Source of the DNA: Clostridium saudiense | Lineage (GTDB): Bacteria > Bacillota > Clostridia > Clostridiales > Clostridiaceae | Direction of reading: 5' to 3' | Length of the DNA: 64,000 nucleotides | Assembly (NCBI RefSeq): GCF_000577815.1 | Contig: NZ_CBYM010000010.1 | Span: forward strand, 38,498 to 102,497 | In this document: positions 7,916 to 17,011 of the stretch, piece after piece | Layout: each line of letters begins with the position of its first letter | How positions within the stretch are numbered: position 1 is the first letter of the stretch | The notes under the pieces: generated by a model | Seen by the model: only the letters and a program-made list of their open reading frames with translations | Database searches by the model: none | What the model was told of the DNA's origin: nothing | Position numbers and translations under genes: made by a program

Positions 7916-8368
7916 TTAATATATAAAAGAGTTGAAAATTTCTTCCTCTGAATATCCTAAAGTTACTCCAAGACTAAGAGAATCTTCTAGTAGGGTAAAG
8001 AAGTGATCTGTAGAAGGTGAGATTATTAGATCATTAATATCTATATATAGATTTAAGAATTGATCGCTTAAGCAATAATCGTTAGGTCTAAGTAATACTT
8101 CATAATTTTCAATATAATGCTTATCTATACCTAAGTTGATCACATGTGTAAGAAAATCAGCATATTTGATAAATACAGTTTCTTTATTTAAATTTAAGCC
8201 GTCATCTATCCAGTATTTATAACACTTAGTTTCTTCTGCAAGTGAGCTTAATTTTACTTGAAGTTCAAGATGCTTCCTTGCCCATAATTTGTATTGTGAG
8301 AGATCTTTATTAATTAAAAGTCCATGTTTTTTTTCTTTTTGTAATTCCACAATTGGTAAAATGTTCAT
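7916..8368 (-). CDS. dUTPase_2-like protein with degraded metal-binding motifs
   Basis: 150 aa. The order of segments follows the dimeric, MazG-related dUTPase family (pfam08761). LQVKLSSLAEETKCYKYW corresponds to the family's LQVELGELANE..FKFW. IKYADFLTHVINLGID corresponds to EEYVDxLHFxLSIGLD, and the C-terminal LGYSEEEI matches the family end. Of the four expected acidic metal ligands (ExxE and ExxD), only the last Asp remains; the others are Lys, Ser and Lys. So the fold is probably kept but dUTP hydrolysis is doubtful. It is a single gene between two terminators. Confidence 0.6.
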   Translation of the reverse strand: MNILPIVELQKEKKHGLLINKDLSQYKLWARKHLELQVKLSSLAEETKCYKYWIDDGLNLNKETVFIKYADFLTHVINLGIDKHYIENYEVLLRPNDYCLSDQFLNLYIDINDLIISPSTDHFFTLLEDSLSLGVTLGYSEEEIFNSFIY

Positions 8369-8490
8369 AAGTGTCCTCCCTGTCTACTAGGATTAATATA
8401 ATATATTTTACAGAAATTATTAATTCTTGAAAAGGTCAGTAAACGAATACAAAAAAATAAAATTTCAATTATGATTTTAATACGTTTCAA

Positions 8491-8526
8491 TAAAAAAAGG
8501 AGCATTTTAAAGAAAATGCCCCTTAA
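8491..8526 (-). terminator. Terminator downstream of the 2H-like gene
   Basis: The stem AAGGGGCATTTT / AAAATGCTCCTT (one G-T pair) is followed on the minus strand by a seven-T run. Confidence 0.8.
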
Positions 8527-8543
8527 ATTCACAAAAAAATATA

Positions 8544-9071
8544 TTAAATTGTTTTTAAGGGATATGTTTGAATTAAAGTTTCTCTACGATTATTAGAAAT
8601 TTTCCAAAGTTCAATTCTATTAACCTTTAATGTTGAGATGCTAGGTTTATACTCAACAACTGAATCAAATTTCTTATTATCCTTATTTAGATAATTTATA
8701 TTAGCTAAAGAAAGATGTAATTCATCATTTCCACCTTTTATATTAAAACCATAAAGTTTTAAGTTATCAGCAATTAATCTATCTATTTTTTTTATATATC
8801 CTATGTTTTCAATTTTTAAGTTGAGAGTTTTATTTGAATCGCAAAGTGTTACAGTTGATGACAGCTCTACTTTAAAATTTTTATATGGCTTTAGAATTTT
8901 ATCCATTACAGTATTTAGTTTATCTATATTAGGATTTTCTATAACCTCTAAGGGTATATATGGGATAGGAGAGTTCCTATTTGCTCTAAATCTTTTTGAC
9001 AAACTTCTTTGAATCGGACTTAAGTTTTTATAAGATACATCATCAAATAATGCTACCAAATAATATTTCAT
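8544..9071 (-). CDS. 2'-5' RNA ligase/2H phosphoesterase-like protein
   Basis: 175 aa, cytoplasmic. The start MKYYLVALFDD and the segment DELHLSLANI (about 121-130) fit the second HxSx motif of LigT-type 2H phosphoesterases, with the usual length. The position of the first motif (about 37-42, PYIPLEV where HxTL is expected) has no His. The enzyme therefore shows one of two catalytic His motifs and may be inactive or may use another residue. The family acts on cyclic phosphates in RNA or nucleotides. It is flanked by its own terminator and a long AT-rich upstream region. Confidence 0.5.
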   Translation of the reverse strand: MKYYLVALFDDVSYKNLSPIQRSLSKRFRANRNSPIPYIPLEVIENPNIDKLNTVMDKILKPYKNFKVELSSTVTLCDSNKTLNLKIENIGYIKKIDRLIADNLKLYGFNIKGGNDELHLSLANINYLNKDNKKFDSVVEYKPSISTLKVNRIELWKISNNRRETLIQTYPLKTI

Positions 9072-9365
9072 GTTATAACCTCACAAGTTAAATTTTGTAT
9101 GATACTTTTATATTAAATTATATCATATATAAACTTAAATTGACAATTTATATATTTGCTAATAACTCATGGTAAAGTTTAAAAATAAGGGATTTTGGAA
9201 GAAAAAACCCTATTAACTCATGCATACTTTATGTTATAATCAATAGTGTTGACTAAAAAATATAAGGGAAAATTTTAAAAAATACCTTATAAAACAAAAA
9301 ATGGATAAATTTTTATATTATAGGATAAATTAATATATATATAAATTTGGATAAGGGTGAATAGG

Positions 9366-10625
9366 ATGGAAACATTAATCATTAATGGAGGCAAAGCATT
9401 GCAAGGCGCTGTAGAAATTAACGGAGCTAAGAATGCAGCAGTTGCTATTTTGCCGGCAGCTATTTTAGCTAGCGAAGGAAGATGTATTATTGATAATATA
9501 CCAGATATAGAAGATGTACATTGTTTAGAAAGAATATTAGCTAGTTTAGGATGTAGAGTAAATAAATTAAATAGTAATACGTTAGAAATTGATGCTTCAG
9601 ATATTACAACAGTTAATGCATGTACTGAAGATGTAAGAAGAATGAGAGCGTCATATTATTTTATAGGGGCGTTATTAGCAAGATTTAAAAAAGCTAAAGT
9701 TGAACTTCCAGGGGGATGTCCTATAGGGGTAAGACCTATAGATCAACATATAAAAGGATTTGAAGCTTTAGGAGCTGAAGTTGTTATAGAACATGGAGCT
9801 GTAAGTGTTAACGCTGAAAATTTACATGCAGCAAATATTTTCTTCGATGTAGTTTCAGTTGGAGCTACAATAAATGTAATGATTGCAGCAACTATGGCAG
9901 AAGGAACAACTGTATTAGAAAATGTTGCTAAAGAACCACATGTAGTAGATGTGGCTAACTTCTTAAATACTATGGGTGCTGATGTTAAAGGTGCTGGAAC
10001 AGATGTTATAAGAGTAAGAGGAGTTAAGAAATTAGTAGGATGTAATTATAGTGTTATACCAGACCAAATTGAAGCTGGAACTTTCATGATAGCAGCAGCT
10101 GCTACAAAGGGAGATATAACTATAAAGAATGTAATTCCAAAACATTTAGAGTCTATTTCAGCTAAACTTATGGAAATGGGAGCTATAGTTGAAGAAGGTG
10201 ACGATAGCGTAAGAGTTACTGTTGATAAACCTTTAAAGGGTGTTAGTGTTAAGACTGCACCATATCCAGGGTTCCCAACAGATGTACAACAACCTATGTC
10301 AACTTTATTAAGCATTACTGCTGGAAGAAGTTTAATTGCAGAAAGCATTTGGGAAAACAGGCACAAGCATACTGATGAATTAAAGAAAATGGGTGCTGAA
10401 ATAAAGGTTGAAGGAAGAACTGCTATCATAGATGGTGTTGATTCATTAAATGGAGCTAAAGTTGCAGCTACAGACTTAAGAGCTGGAGCAGCTATGGTTA
10501 TAGCTGGTTTAGTTGCTAAAGGAGAAACTGAAATTTCTGAAATAGAACATATTGATAGAGGATACCCTCATATTGAAGATAAATTCAGAGCACTAGGCGC
10601 AGATATAAGAAGAATAGAAAAATAA
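9366..10625 (+). CDS. murA: UDP-N-acetylglucosamine 1-carboxyvinyltransferase MurA
   Basis: 419 aa, cytoplasmic. It catalyses enolpyruvyl transfer from PEP to UDP-GlcNAc, the first committed step of peptidoglycan synthesis. [13 protein letters not shown] carries the conserved Lys-Asn pair near residue 22, and the loop [14 protein letters not shown] carries the catalytic, fosfomycin-binding Cys near 115. The C-terminal [10 protein letters not shown] is typical. Start: ATG 9366, which gives the family N-terminus METLIINGG and is preceded by AAGGGTG; the upstream GTG 9357 is inside that site. walJ follows after 17 bases, likely in the same operon. Confidence 0.97.
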   Translation: METLIINGGKALQGAVEINGAKNAAVAILPAAILASEGRCIIDNIPDIEDVHCLERILASLGCRVNKLNSNTLEIDASDITTVNACTEDVRRMRASYYFIGALLARFKKAKVELPGGCPIGVRPIDQHIKGFEALGAEVVIEHGAVSVNAENLHAANIFFDVVSVGATINVMIAATMAEGTTVLENVAKEPHVVDVANFLNTMGADVKGAGTDVIRVRGVKKLVGCNYSVIPDQIEAGTFMIAAAATKGDITIKNVIPKHLESISAKLMEMGAIVEEGDDSVRVTVDKPLKGVSVKTAPYPGFPTDVQQPMSTLLSITAGRSLIAESIWENRHKHTDELKKMGAEIKVEGRTAIIDGVDSLNGAKVAATDLRAGAAMVIAGLVAKGETEISEIEHIDRGYPHIEDKFRALGADIRRIEK

Positions 10626-10642
10626 GCTTGGGGGAATTTTAA

Positions 10643-11434
10643 ATGAATTTTTGCTCATTATATAGTGGAAGTAGTGGAAATAGTATTTTTGTAGGTTCAG
10701 AAAAGGCTAAAATTTTAATTGATGCTGGATTACCTGGAAAGAAAATAGATGAAGCGTTAAAGCAAATTGGGCAAAATCCAAGTGAATTAGATGGAATTTT
10801 TATAACTCATGAGCATATCGATCACATTAAAGGTGTAGGAGTTTTATCTAGAAAATATGATATACCTATTTATGCACCACAAGATACTTGGGTCGAAATG
10901 GAAAGAACCATTGGAAAGATAAAAGAGCATAATATAAAGGTTATGGATAGAAGATCTGTAGTTTCAATAAAGGATATAGAAGTTAAATCCTTTATTATTC
11001 CCCATGATGCGGCAGCACCAGTAGGATATACAATTAATCTTAATGATAAGAGGGCGAGTGTAGCAACTGATTTTGGGACTTTTACAAAGGAGATTGAAGA
11101 TAATATCAAAGATTCAGATGTTATTTTAATTGAAAGCAATTATAATCCTGGAATGCTAGACTTTGGTCCATACCCTTATAGCTTGAAGCAAAGGATAAAA
11201 GAAGCATATGGTCATTTATCTAATGAAGATTGTGGAGAAGCAATTGTTAAGATATTAAAAAATGGCTTAGGAAAAAATATTATATTAGGTCATTTAAGCA
11301 ATACTAATAATACTCCGGAGTTAGCAGAGCTTACAGTAAGAGATATACTAACTGCTAATGGTATTAAGGTTGGTTCAGATTTAGATTTAAGTTTAGCCAA
11401 TAGGCATAATCCAAGTGAATTTATTACTTTATAA
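10643..11434 (+). CDS. WalJ/YycJ-type metallo-beta-lactamase-fold hydrolase
   Basis: 263 aa. The N-terminus FCSLYSGSSGNS and the metal motif THEHIDH (about 56-62) are diagnostic of the YycJ/WalJ family, a nuclease-like metallo-hydrolase linked to cell-wall and replication control in Firmicutes. PHDAAAPVGY and GHLSNTNNTPELAE supply later metal ligands. In Bacillus this gene sits near the walRK and rlmH loci, and here it lies between murA and rlmH. Spacing to murA (17 bases) suggests co-transcription. No WalR or WalK is beside it. Confidence 0.88.
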   Translation: MNFCSLYSGSSGNSIFVGSEKAKILIDAGLPGKKIDEALKQIGQNPSELDGIFITHEHIDHIKGVGVLSRKYDIPIYAPQDTWVEMERTIGKIKEHNIKVMDRRSVVSIKDIEVKSFIIPHDAAAPVGYTINLNDKRASVATDFGTFTKEIEDNIKDSDVILIESNYNPGMLDFGPYPYSLKQRIKEAYGHLSNEDCGEAIVKILKNGLGKNIILGHLSNTNNTPELAELTVRDILTANGIKVGSDLDLSLANRHNPSEFITL

Positions 11435-11467
11435 AAAATTAATTTATTAAAGTAGAAGGTGAAAAGT

Positions 11468-11620
11468 ATGGAAAAATTATATGCATGTGAAGAACATATG
11501 GATGAAGCAATGGATGAAGTTATAGATGGCAAAGAAACATATCCTGTAATTAATGAAATTACAGGATACAAATGTACATATTGCGAAAAAGAAGCTAAGT
11601 ATGAAGTCAAAATGGCTTAA
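11468..11620 (+). CDS. CxxH/CxxC small protein (BA_5709 family)
   Basis: 50 aa. It has two metal-type pairs: CEEH at residues 7-10 and CTYC at 36-39, separated by an acidic stretch with the family-like core YPVINEI. Small CxxH/CxxC proteins of this type commonly lie next to rlmH in Firmicutes, as here. Probably a zinc-binding protein; role unknown. The ribosome binding site AGAAGGTG sits just before the ATG. It is too short for most gene-calling cut-offs. Confidence 0.85.
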   Translation: MEKLYACEEHMDEAMDEVIDGKETYPVINEITGYKCTYCEKEAKYEVKMA

Positions 11621-11698
11621 TATTATATGTTGAAAAATGTACATAATATTTAGTATAATTTTTATATAATCGTAAGAGAAGAAAGAGGAGAAATGAAT

Positions 11699-12196
11699 AT
11701 GAGTTTATATAAACAATGGACAGATATGGTCGTAGAATACGTTAAGACTAAAGGTGAAGCAGCTTTCTGGAATGAATATACTAAGATTGAAACTGCTATA
11801 TATAAGGATTTATTAGCTAATAGCAAAGAAGCTATGAAGATTACAATTGCAGATTTTGCTAAGAAGTATGAAACTTCAGAAGAATTCATAATGGGATTCG
11901 TTGATGGAATCAATGATAGTTTAAATAATCAATATGATTTAGAAGCTTTAAACTCAAATGATGAATTAGTATTAGATATAAACTTAGAAAAACTATTCTT
12001 TAATATGTTAGAAGCTAAGGCTGAATATTTATATAACTTACCACAATGGGATGCTATATTCTCACCTGAAAAGAGAAAAGAAATTCAAAAGCAATACAGA
12101 GAATCTTGCAGCGTAAGAAATGAAAACAAAGTTGGAAGAAACGATGCTTGCCCATGCGGAAGCGGAAAAAAATATAAGAAATGTTGTGGAAAGTAA
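11699..12196 (+). CDS. SEC-C motif protein
   Basis: 165 aa. About 140 residues of helical, unrecognised sequence end in a SEC-C zinc motif, [17 protein letters not shown], as at the C-terminus of SecA. The motif can bind SecB or ribosomes, so a chaperone or ribosome-linked role is possible but not shown. Two ATGs are available; 11699 is preferred, because the AGAGGAG site lies 8 bases before it and only 2 before ATG 11693. It is followed by a strong terminator. Confidence 0.85.
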   Translation: MSLYKQWTDMVVEYVKTKGEAAFWNEYTKIETAIYKDLLANSKEAMKITIADFAKKYETSEEFIMGFVDGINDSLNNQYDLEALNSNDELVLDINLEKLFFNMLEAKAEYLYNLPQWDAIFSPEKRKEIQKQYRESCSVRNENKVGRNDACPCGSGKKYKKCCGK

Positions 12197-12208
12197 TTTC
12201 TACTTAGT

Positions 12209-12241
12209 TTAAAAGAGCTTTGATATCAAAGCTCTTTTTTG
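12209..12241 (+). terminator. Terminator after SEC-C gene
   Basis: The stem AAAGAGCTTTGAT / ATCAAAGCTCTTT is near-perfect, followed by a T-run. Confidence 0.9.
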
Positions 12242-12326
12242 TATTAATGAAAGAATGATTTAGTGTCAAATAGCAAGCTAGATAAATAAATTATAATAGT
12301 ACAATTATTTATTTGGAGGTGCTTAT

Positions 12327-12812
12327 ATGCTTAATATATTTCCATATATATTTTCGACTACATTTAATACTATAGCTAATAATATGGATGTAATTGATAA
12401 TATTGTAGATAATGTTGTAAATAATATTGTTAATAGTGATTTTATGGATAATTTAGTAAAAAATATAGATAATATGGCCCCGGTTGAGGTACAATTTAAA
12501 GAGCATAAGAGGGGGTATACTATTCAATGTTATTTGCCTGGGACTAAGAAAGAGAATATTAACTTGGAGTATGATAATAATTATATTACTTTACAAGTTA
12601 AGAGAAATATGTTTTATAGTAATAACCAGAATATAGCTGTAGCTGTAGTTCAAGCTGGTGGAGATATAAATGAGGATTATTATGTAGAAAATGCAGATCC
12701 TAGTGGAATTAGGGCTGTTTTTAAAAATGATACTTTGAATGTATTGATACCTAAGAGTACGTATATAAGTAAGGATACTACTATTGTTGATGTTGATACT
12801 TTCAAGGAATAA
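12327..12812 (+). CDS. Divergent Hsp20/alpha-crystallin-like protein
   Basis: 161 aa. The N-terminal region (1-50) is rich in Asn/Asp/Ile/Val, with repeats of the type DNIVDNVVNNIV. From about 52 on it follows the alpha-crystallin pattern: GYTIQCYLPGTKKENINLEY, a strand ITLQVKR, and the closing GIRAVFKNDTLNVLIPK (family AxFxNGVLxIxxPK). Small heat-shock proteins hold unfolding proteins in oligomers. This one is diverged and acidic at both ends. Ribosome binding site GGAGG 8 bases before ATG. Confidence 0.75.
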   Translation: MLNIFPYIFSTTFNTIANNMDVIDNIVDNVVNNIVNSDFMDNLVKNIDNMAPVEVQFKEHKRGYTIQCYLPGTKKENINLEYDNNYITLQVKRNMFYSNNQNIAVAVVQAGGDINEDYYVENADPSGIRAVFKNDTLNVLIPKSTYISKDTTIVDVDTFKE

Positions 12813-12852
12813 TAAATAGGTTTTGAAATATTTTACTTAGGAGGAGAAAGTG

Positions 12853-13332
12853 ATGAATATAACAGTTATTTCTGTAGGAAAGCTAAAGGAAAAGTATTTG
12901 AAGCAGGCTATTGATGAATACTCTAAGAGATTAACTAGGTATTGTAAAATTGATATTATAGAACTTCCAGATGAAAAAACTCCTGATAATGCATCTGAAA
13001 AGGAAGAGCTTCAAATTAAGGATAAGGAAGGACAGCTTATTTTATCTAAGATAAAGGATAATATGTTTGTTATAGCAATGGATTTAAATGCTAAACAAAT
13101 GACCTCTGAGGAGTTCTCAAGGTTTATTGAGACTCAAGGGGTTATGGGTAATTCGAACATAACTTTTGTTATAGGTGGTAGTCTTGGATTATCTCAGGAT
13201 GTAATAAAGAGAGCAAATTATAAGATATGTTTTTCTAAGATGACTTTCCCACATCAGTTGTTTAGGGTAATGTTATTGGAACAAATTTATAGAGCTTTTA
13301 GAATAATGAAGAATGAACCGTACCACAAATAA
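12853..13332 (+). CDS. rlmH: 23S rRNA (pseudouridine1915-N3)-methyltransferase RlmH
   Basis: 159 aa, SPOUT family. It methylates pseudouridine 1915 in helix 69 of 23S rRNA using SAM. Start MNITVISVGKLKEKY, the knot segment FVIGGSLGLS and the end HQLFRVMLLEQIYRAFRIMKNEPYHK are all canonical. ATG 12853 is favoured by the GGAGGAG site; a GTG three bases earlier is also in frame. Its last 33 bases are copied at 17012-17044, which suggests that the 3' end acts as an integration site (see repeats). Confidence 0.97.
   Translation: MNITVISVGKLKEKYLKQAIDEYSKRLTRYCKIDIIELPDEKTPDNASEKEELQIKDKEGQLILSKIKDNMFVIAMDLNAKQMTSEEFSRFIETQGVMGNSNITFVIGGSLGLSQDVIKRANYKICFSKMTFPHQLFRVMLLEQIYRAFRIMKNEPYHK
13300..13332 (+). 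repeat. Direct repeat, left copy: 3' end of rlmH (att-like)
   Basis: This copy is the last 10 codons plus stop of intact rlmH. It matches 17012-17044 at 29 of 33 positions; three of the four differences are synonymous (ATA/ATT, CAC/CAT, AAA/AAG). The shared core is GAATGAACCGTACCA-like with flanking matches. It marks the left boundary of a putative 3.7-kb island. Confidence 0.8.
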
Positions 13333-13428
13333 ATGATATTTATAAATATATTTTATATATTTAGATTTTAATGAAGCTAGAGGTACAGTAGTTAGATTTA
13401 TTTTTTACACAAATCAATCTACTGTCCC

Positions 13429-13470
13429 AAAAGAGTATATGACTCAGTAAAAGTCATATACTCTTTATAT
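13429..13470. terminator. Terminator/hairpin between rlmH end and flavoenzyme gene
   Basis: A near-perfect 14-bp stem, AAGAGTATATGACT with AGTCATATACTCTT, with T-rich flank. It lies at the convergent junction and can serve the minus-strand gene or plus-strand read-through. A second, weaker stem (ACAGTAG...CTACTGT) precedes it at about 13384-13425. Confidence 0.75.
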
Positions 13471-15416
13471 TACAATTCTTTAGCAATAGCATATCCTGCA
13501 TGAATAGCATCTTTTATTGTTCCAACATTGTTTGCGTCTCCTATAGTGTGATAAGGCATTTGAAGTTCCTTTAAAGTATCAGCCAGTGTGGTGTCTGTGC
13601 GGTAACCTACGGCGAAGATAAGGGTGTCGGCATCAGCAATGCAGTGGATTTCACCGTCTTTGCTATAGTAGATTTTATCTTCCTCTACCTTTTCAACCTT
13701 GGCGCTACAGATTAGCTCTATGCCTTTTTTCATCATACGTTGTACAAGTAAACTTCTACCTGCGCCTGTTTCTGTTGACATGATTTCTGGAGCCATTTCA
13801 ATTACAGTGACTTTTCTGTCTCTAGGAAGACGGTCATAAACTAGGGGTGCAAGATAATCTGCAGTTTCACAACCTACAGAACCACCTCCAATAATAACGA
13901 TTTTACGGCCAGGGAAGGCTTTTCCACCTAGAATATCATCAGCAGTTGCCCAATGTTTAAAGGATGTAAATGGTTGGATAACAATAGGGGAGGCACCATT
14001 GCTTATAATCACTTCATAATCAGCAAATTCATTTTGTAATAGTTCTTTATTAACAGTACAGTTTAAACGAATTTCAACTCCAGTTTCTTCGAGTTTTCTA
14101 ACCATGTATTGTGTAACCTTTGAAAGATCTTGCTTAGCAATTGGCACGGAAGCTATACGCATAAGTCCACCTAGTTCTTCATTTTGATCGCAAAGGACTA
14201 CATGATGACCTCTTTTCTTTGCAACATAGGCTGCTTCCATACCAGCAGGTCCGCCACCAATAACAAGAATTTTTTTCTTTGTGTTAGATAACTTAAGAGT
14301 ATCCTCATTTTCAATTTCAAGAGAGGGATTGATTGTGCAAGCTACACGCTTTCCAAACATAATACCGTTTAGGCAACGAAGACATCCAATACATGGACGT
14401 ATATCATTATCCATACCTTTTTCGGCTTTATTAGCAAATTCAGAATCACATAAATTAGCTCTTCCAATCATGCAGATATCTGCTTTACCATTGGCGATTA
14501 ATTCATCAGCAATCCAAGGCTCTGTAATTCGTCCAACAGTAGCTATTGGGATTGACGTATGTTTTTTGATTTCTTCTGATAACTTAGCGTGAGAACCTTG
14601 CTTTGTACCAGGTGCAGGGATTGAGCTACCACGCATGATAGTAGTTCCTCCAGATACGTGAATCATATCAGCACCAGCTTTCTCTAATTGCTTAGCAATG
14701 TATATTCCATCGTTAAGATTTAAGCCTCCATCACAGTATTCATCACCAGAAATTCTTACATCAATGATGAAATCTTTTCCGCACGTTTTACGAACTTCTT
14801 CAATAACTTCTAGTGTTAATTTCAAACGGCCATTGATATCACCACCATATTCATCAGTTCTTTTATTATATAGAGGAGATAAAAAACCTCCTAGTAGACC
14901 GTGGGCATGAGCAGCATGAATTTCAACACCATCTCCTCCAGCGGTTTTAATTCTTAAGGCTGCTTCACCAAACTGCTTGATAATAATCTTTAATTCTGGT
15001 ATGGTTACTGGTCTTGGGGCTTCCTTCGCATAGGTAGGCCCAACATTTGATGGTGCGATTAAACGAGGTGTTCCCGGAATAGGGAAGGCCATGTAAGCAG
15101 GATGGAATAATTGGGGAAGGATTTTTGCTCCATACTTATGGACAGCCTCCGTCAACTTTTTCCAACCAGGAATATAAGAATCATCACTTATGGACATATC
15201 TCCAGGTAAATATGTGTAAACAGGTTCAATAGTAGTTACTTCAGTAACAATAAGACCAACACCACCCTTTGCTCTTGCAGCGTAATGCTCAACTAAAGTA
15301 TCTGTTACATAACCTTTATCTGCTAGGTTTGTAGATATTGGTGGCATAAAAATACGGTTTTTAACTGTGGTTTCACCAATTTTGATAGGTGAAAATAAAT
15401 GACTATATTTTTTCAT
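13470..15416 (-). CDS. Old-yellow-enzyme family NADH:flavin oxidoreductase (FadH/BaiCD-like)
   Basis: 648 aa, three modules. The FMN TIM barrel (1-335) has HAAHAHG at 167-173. The 4Fe-4S cluster Cys are 342, 345, 348 and 360 (PCIGCLRC...VACTINP). The FAD/NAD domain has VIGGGPAG near 386 and IIGGGSVGCE near 504. The architecture is that of 2,4-dienoyl-CoA reductase, enoate reductase and the bile-acid enzymes BaiCD/BaiH, which reduce C=C bonds; the substrate is unknown here. GC looks clearly higher than in neighbouring genes, consistent with transfer. The AraC gene upstream reads in the same direction. Confidence 0.92.
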   Translation of the reverse strand: MKKYSHLFSPIKIGETTVKNRIFMPPISTNLADKGYVTDTLVEHYAARAKGGVGLIVTEVTTIEPVYTYLPGDMSISDDSYIPGWKKLTEAVHKYGAKILPQLFHPAYMAFPIPGTPRLIAPSNVGPTYAKEAPRPVTIPELKIIIKQFGEAALRIKTAGGDGVEIHAAHAHGLLGGFLSPLYNKRTDEYGGDINGRLKLTLEVIEEVRKTCGKDFIIDVRISGDEYCDGGLNLNDGIYIAKQLEKAGADMIHVSGGTTIMRGSSIPAPGTKQGSHAKLSEEIKKHTSIPIATVGRITEPWIADELIANGKADICMIGRANLCDSEFANKAEKGMDNDIRPCIGCLRCLNGIMFGKRVACTINPSLEIENEDTLKLSNTKKKILVIGGGPAGMEAAYVAKKRGHHVVLCDQNEELGGLMRIASVPIAKQDLSKVTQYMVRKLEETGVEIRLNCTVNKELLQNEFADYEVIISNGASPIVIQPFTSFKHWATADDILGGKAFPGRKIVIIGGGSVGCETADYLAPLVYDRLPRDRKVTVIEMAPEIMSTETGAGRSLLVQRMMKKGIELICSAKVEKVEEDKIYYSKDGEIHCIADADTLIFAVGYRTDTTLADTLKELQMPYHTIGDANNVGTIKDAIHAGYAIAKEL

Positions 15417-15596
15417 ATCCTCATCTCCTTTTTCTTTGATGTTACCATATTATTCAATTAGTATCCTTGTCCTAGCTTGATGTTAAAGGTTAAAATATGT
15501 CCTCATATTTGAAGATTAAAAGCGAAATGAGATAATATTAAAGCGAAAAATGACTTATAATAGAAAGTTACAAGGTAGATTTTAAGTTCCTCCATT

Positions 15597-16664
15597 TTAA
15601 ACTTTAGCAATATCTATAATAATTTCATCATTACAGTGAGTTATAGTGCTTTTTACATCTTTAGATGTTTGAATGGAGCAAAGAGTATGCCCTTCTTTCA
15701 CTTTGATTTTTATGCTATCATTTTCATAAAGGATGTTTTCTGATTCTTCTAACAGGTGTTGAAGGAGCTGCTTTTGATTATAATCTAGAGACATTATTTG
15801 TTCTCTTTTATCTTCATTAAATTTCATGTTATTGACAAACTTTTTGCGATAGTGGCTAGGAACAATTCCATAAAGTTCTTTGAAGGCTGTGGTATAGGCT
15901 TTAGAATTTGGCATGCCACAATCAGCAGCAATCTGCTCAATGGATTTTTTCCCCTCTAATAAAGATTCTATGGATTCACGAATTCTTACTAGAGCAACAT
16001 ATTTTACAAATGGAATACCTGTATACTTCTTAAAGAGTTTGGAAGTGTAAGAAACGCTAAACATAAGTGTATCTGCTACATCTGTTAAACGTAGATCCTC
16101 TTGATAATGGCTATCTATGTACTGAATAGCTTTAATATAGTTTTCTCTATGAATAGATTGAAGAGGTAAACGTTCAATAGGATACTGCATGTGATTAGAA
16201 GTTATATAAACAATTTCCATCATTATTGTATTTAACTCAAATAAATTATTATTACCACGTAATAGAACTCCAACTAATTTACCTATTTGAAGCTTTAATT
16301 TTTTCAATAATTTCAAATTATTATTGTCAGTGCAAACAATTGATTCGTAGGAATGCTTTATTTCTCCTATCATTGCTGATGGAAAGAGAGAAAAATCAAT
16401 ATGTATGGTTAAAATCACATTTTCTTCTCTAGAATTTTGACGAATTATATGAATATCATTTGGAGCAATGATTAATAGTTCATGCTCTTTAATTATATGA
16501 GAGAAGTTTTCTGTAATAACCTCATATTCTCCCTTTAAAACGTAGGTTATTTCTAGACTACTATGACGATAAAATACTTGTCTGCTAAAGCTGTTAATGC
16601 TTAGGCTTAAAGGATAACCGAATTTTTGACCTGAAAAATCATAATAATATTTCATATTTTGCAT
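15597..16664 (-). CDS. AraC-family transcriptional regulator
   Basis: 355 aa. An N-terminal cupin-like sensor (about 15-110, with HSSLEITYVLKGEYEV) is followed by the AraC double helix-turn-helix at about 178-275 (HYQEDLRLTDVADTL and IEQIAADCGMPNSKAYTTAFKELYG). About 80 residues of unrecognised C-terminal sequence extend beyond the usual end. It lies upstream of, and codirectional with, the old-yellow-enzyme gene, with 180 bases between. It is the likely local activator of that gene in response to a small molecule. Both lie inside the putative rlmH-end island. Confidence 0.92.
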   Translation of the reverse strand: MQNMKYYYDFSGQKFGYPLSLSINSFSRQVFYRHSSLEITYVLKGEYEVITENFSHIIKEHELLIIAPNDIHIIRQNSREENVILTIHIDFSLFPSAMIGEIKHSYESIVCTDNNNLKLLKKLKLQIGKLVGVLLRGNNNLFELNTIMMEIVYITSNHMQYPIERLPLQSIHRENYIKAIQYIDSHYQEDLRLTDVADTLMFSVSYTSKLFKKYTGIPFVKYVALVRIRESIESLLEGKKSIEQIAADCGMPNSKAYTTAFKELYGIVPSHYRKKFVNNMKFNEDKREQIMSLDYNQKQLLQHLLEESENILYENDSIKIKVKEGHTLCSIQTSKDVKSTITHCNDEIIIDIAKV

Positions 16665-16796
16665 AAAAAAACCTCCATTTATTGTAGTTGCAGATTTAAC
16701 GTATTTTTTCTTTAGATATATAAATTAAAATTATATTACTAATAATAGATGCTTTTACAAAAATAAACAAGTTGTTATTCTTGATAATGATTGAAT

Positions 16797-16964
16797 GATA
16801 AAAGTCTTAGCGAAATAAAGAAATTATATAGGGAAGATAGACAAGATATATTAGAAAAAGCTGATGAGCTTATTAAGAATACTTATCGAGTTCTCATTAC
16901 TAGAGGGATGAAAGGATGCTATATTTATTGCGTATTTGAAAAAAAATTTAGTTATAGCAGTTAA
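16797..16964 (+). pseudogene. Relic of a DUF2075-type DNA/RNA helicase gene (C-terminal piece)
   Basis: An open stretch of 55 codons without its own start. It translates to EIKKLYREDRQDILEKADEL then LIKNTYRVLITRGMKGCYIYC. The motif NTYRVLxTRGxKGCYxY is typical of the end of DUF2075 (schlafen-like helicase) proteins. No upstream part of such a gene is present: the preceding DNA reads into the AraC promoter region. So this is a fragment of a larger lost gene inside the putative island. Confidence 0.6.
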
Positions 16965-17011
16965 ATTTGTATTGGTTGCTAATGAATAATATATCACTAA
17001 TTTAAATAATT

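Noticed and set aside
10046..10429. 127-residue frame antisense to murA
   Set aside because: Shadow of a strongly coding gene; hydrophobic, Ser/Ile-rich translation typical of antisense frames in AT-rich genes.
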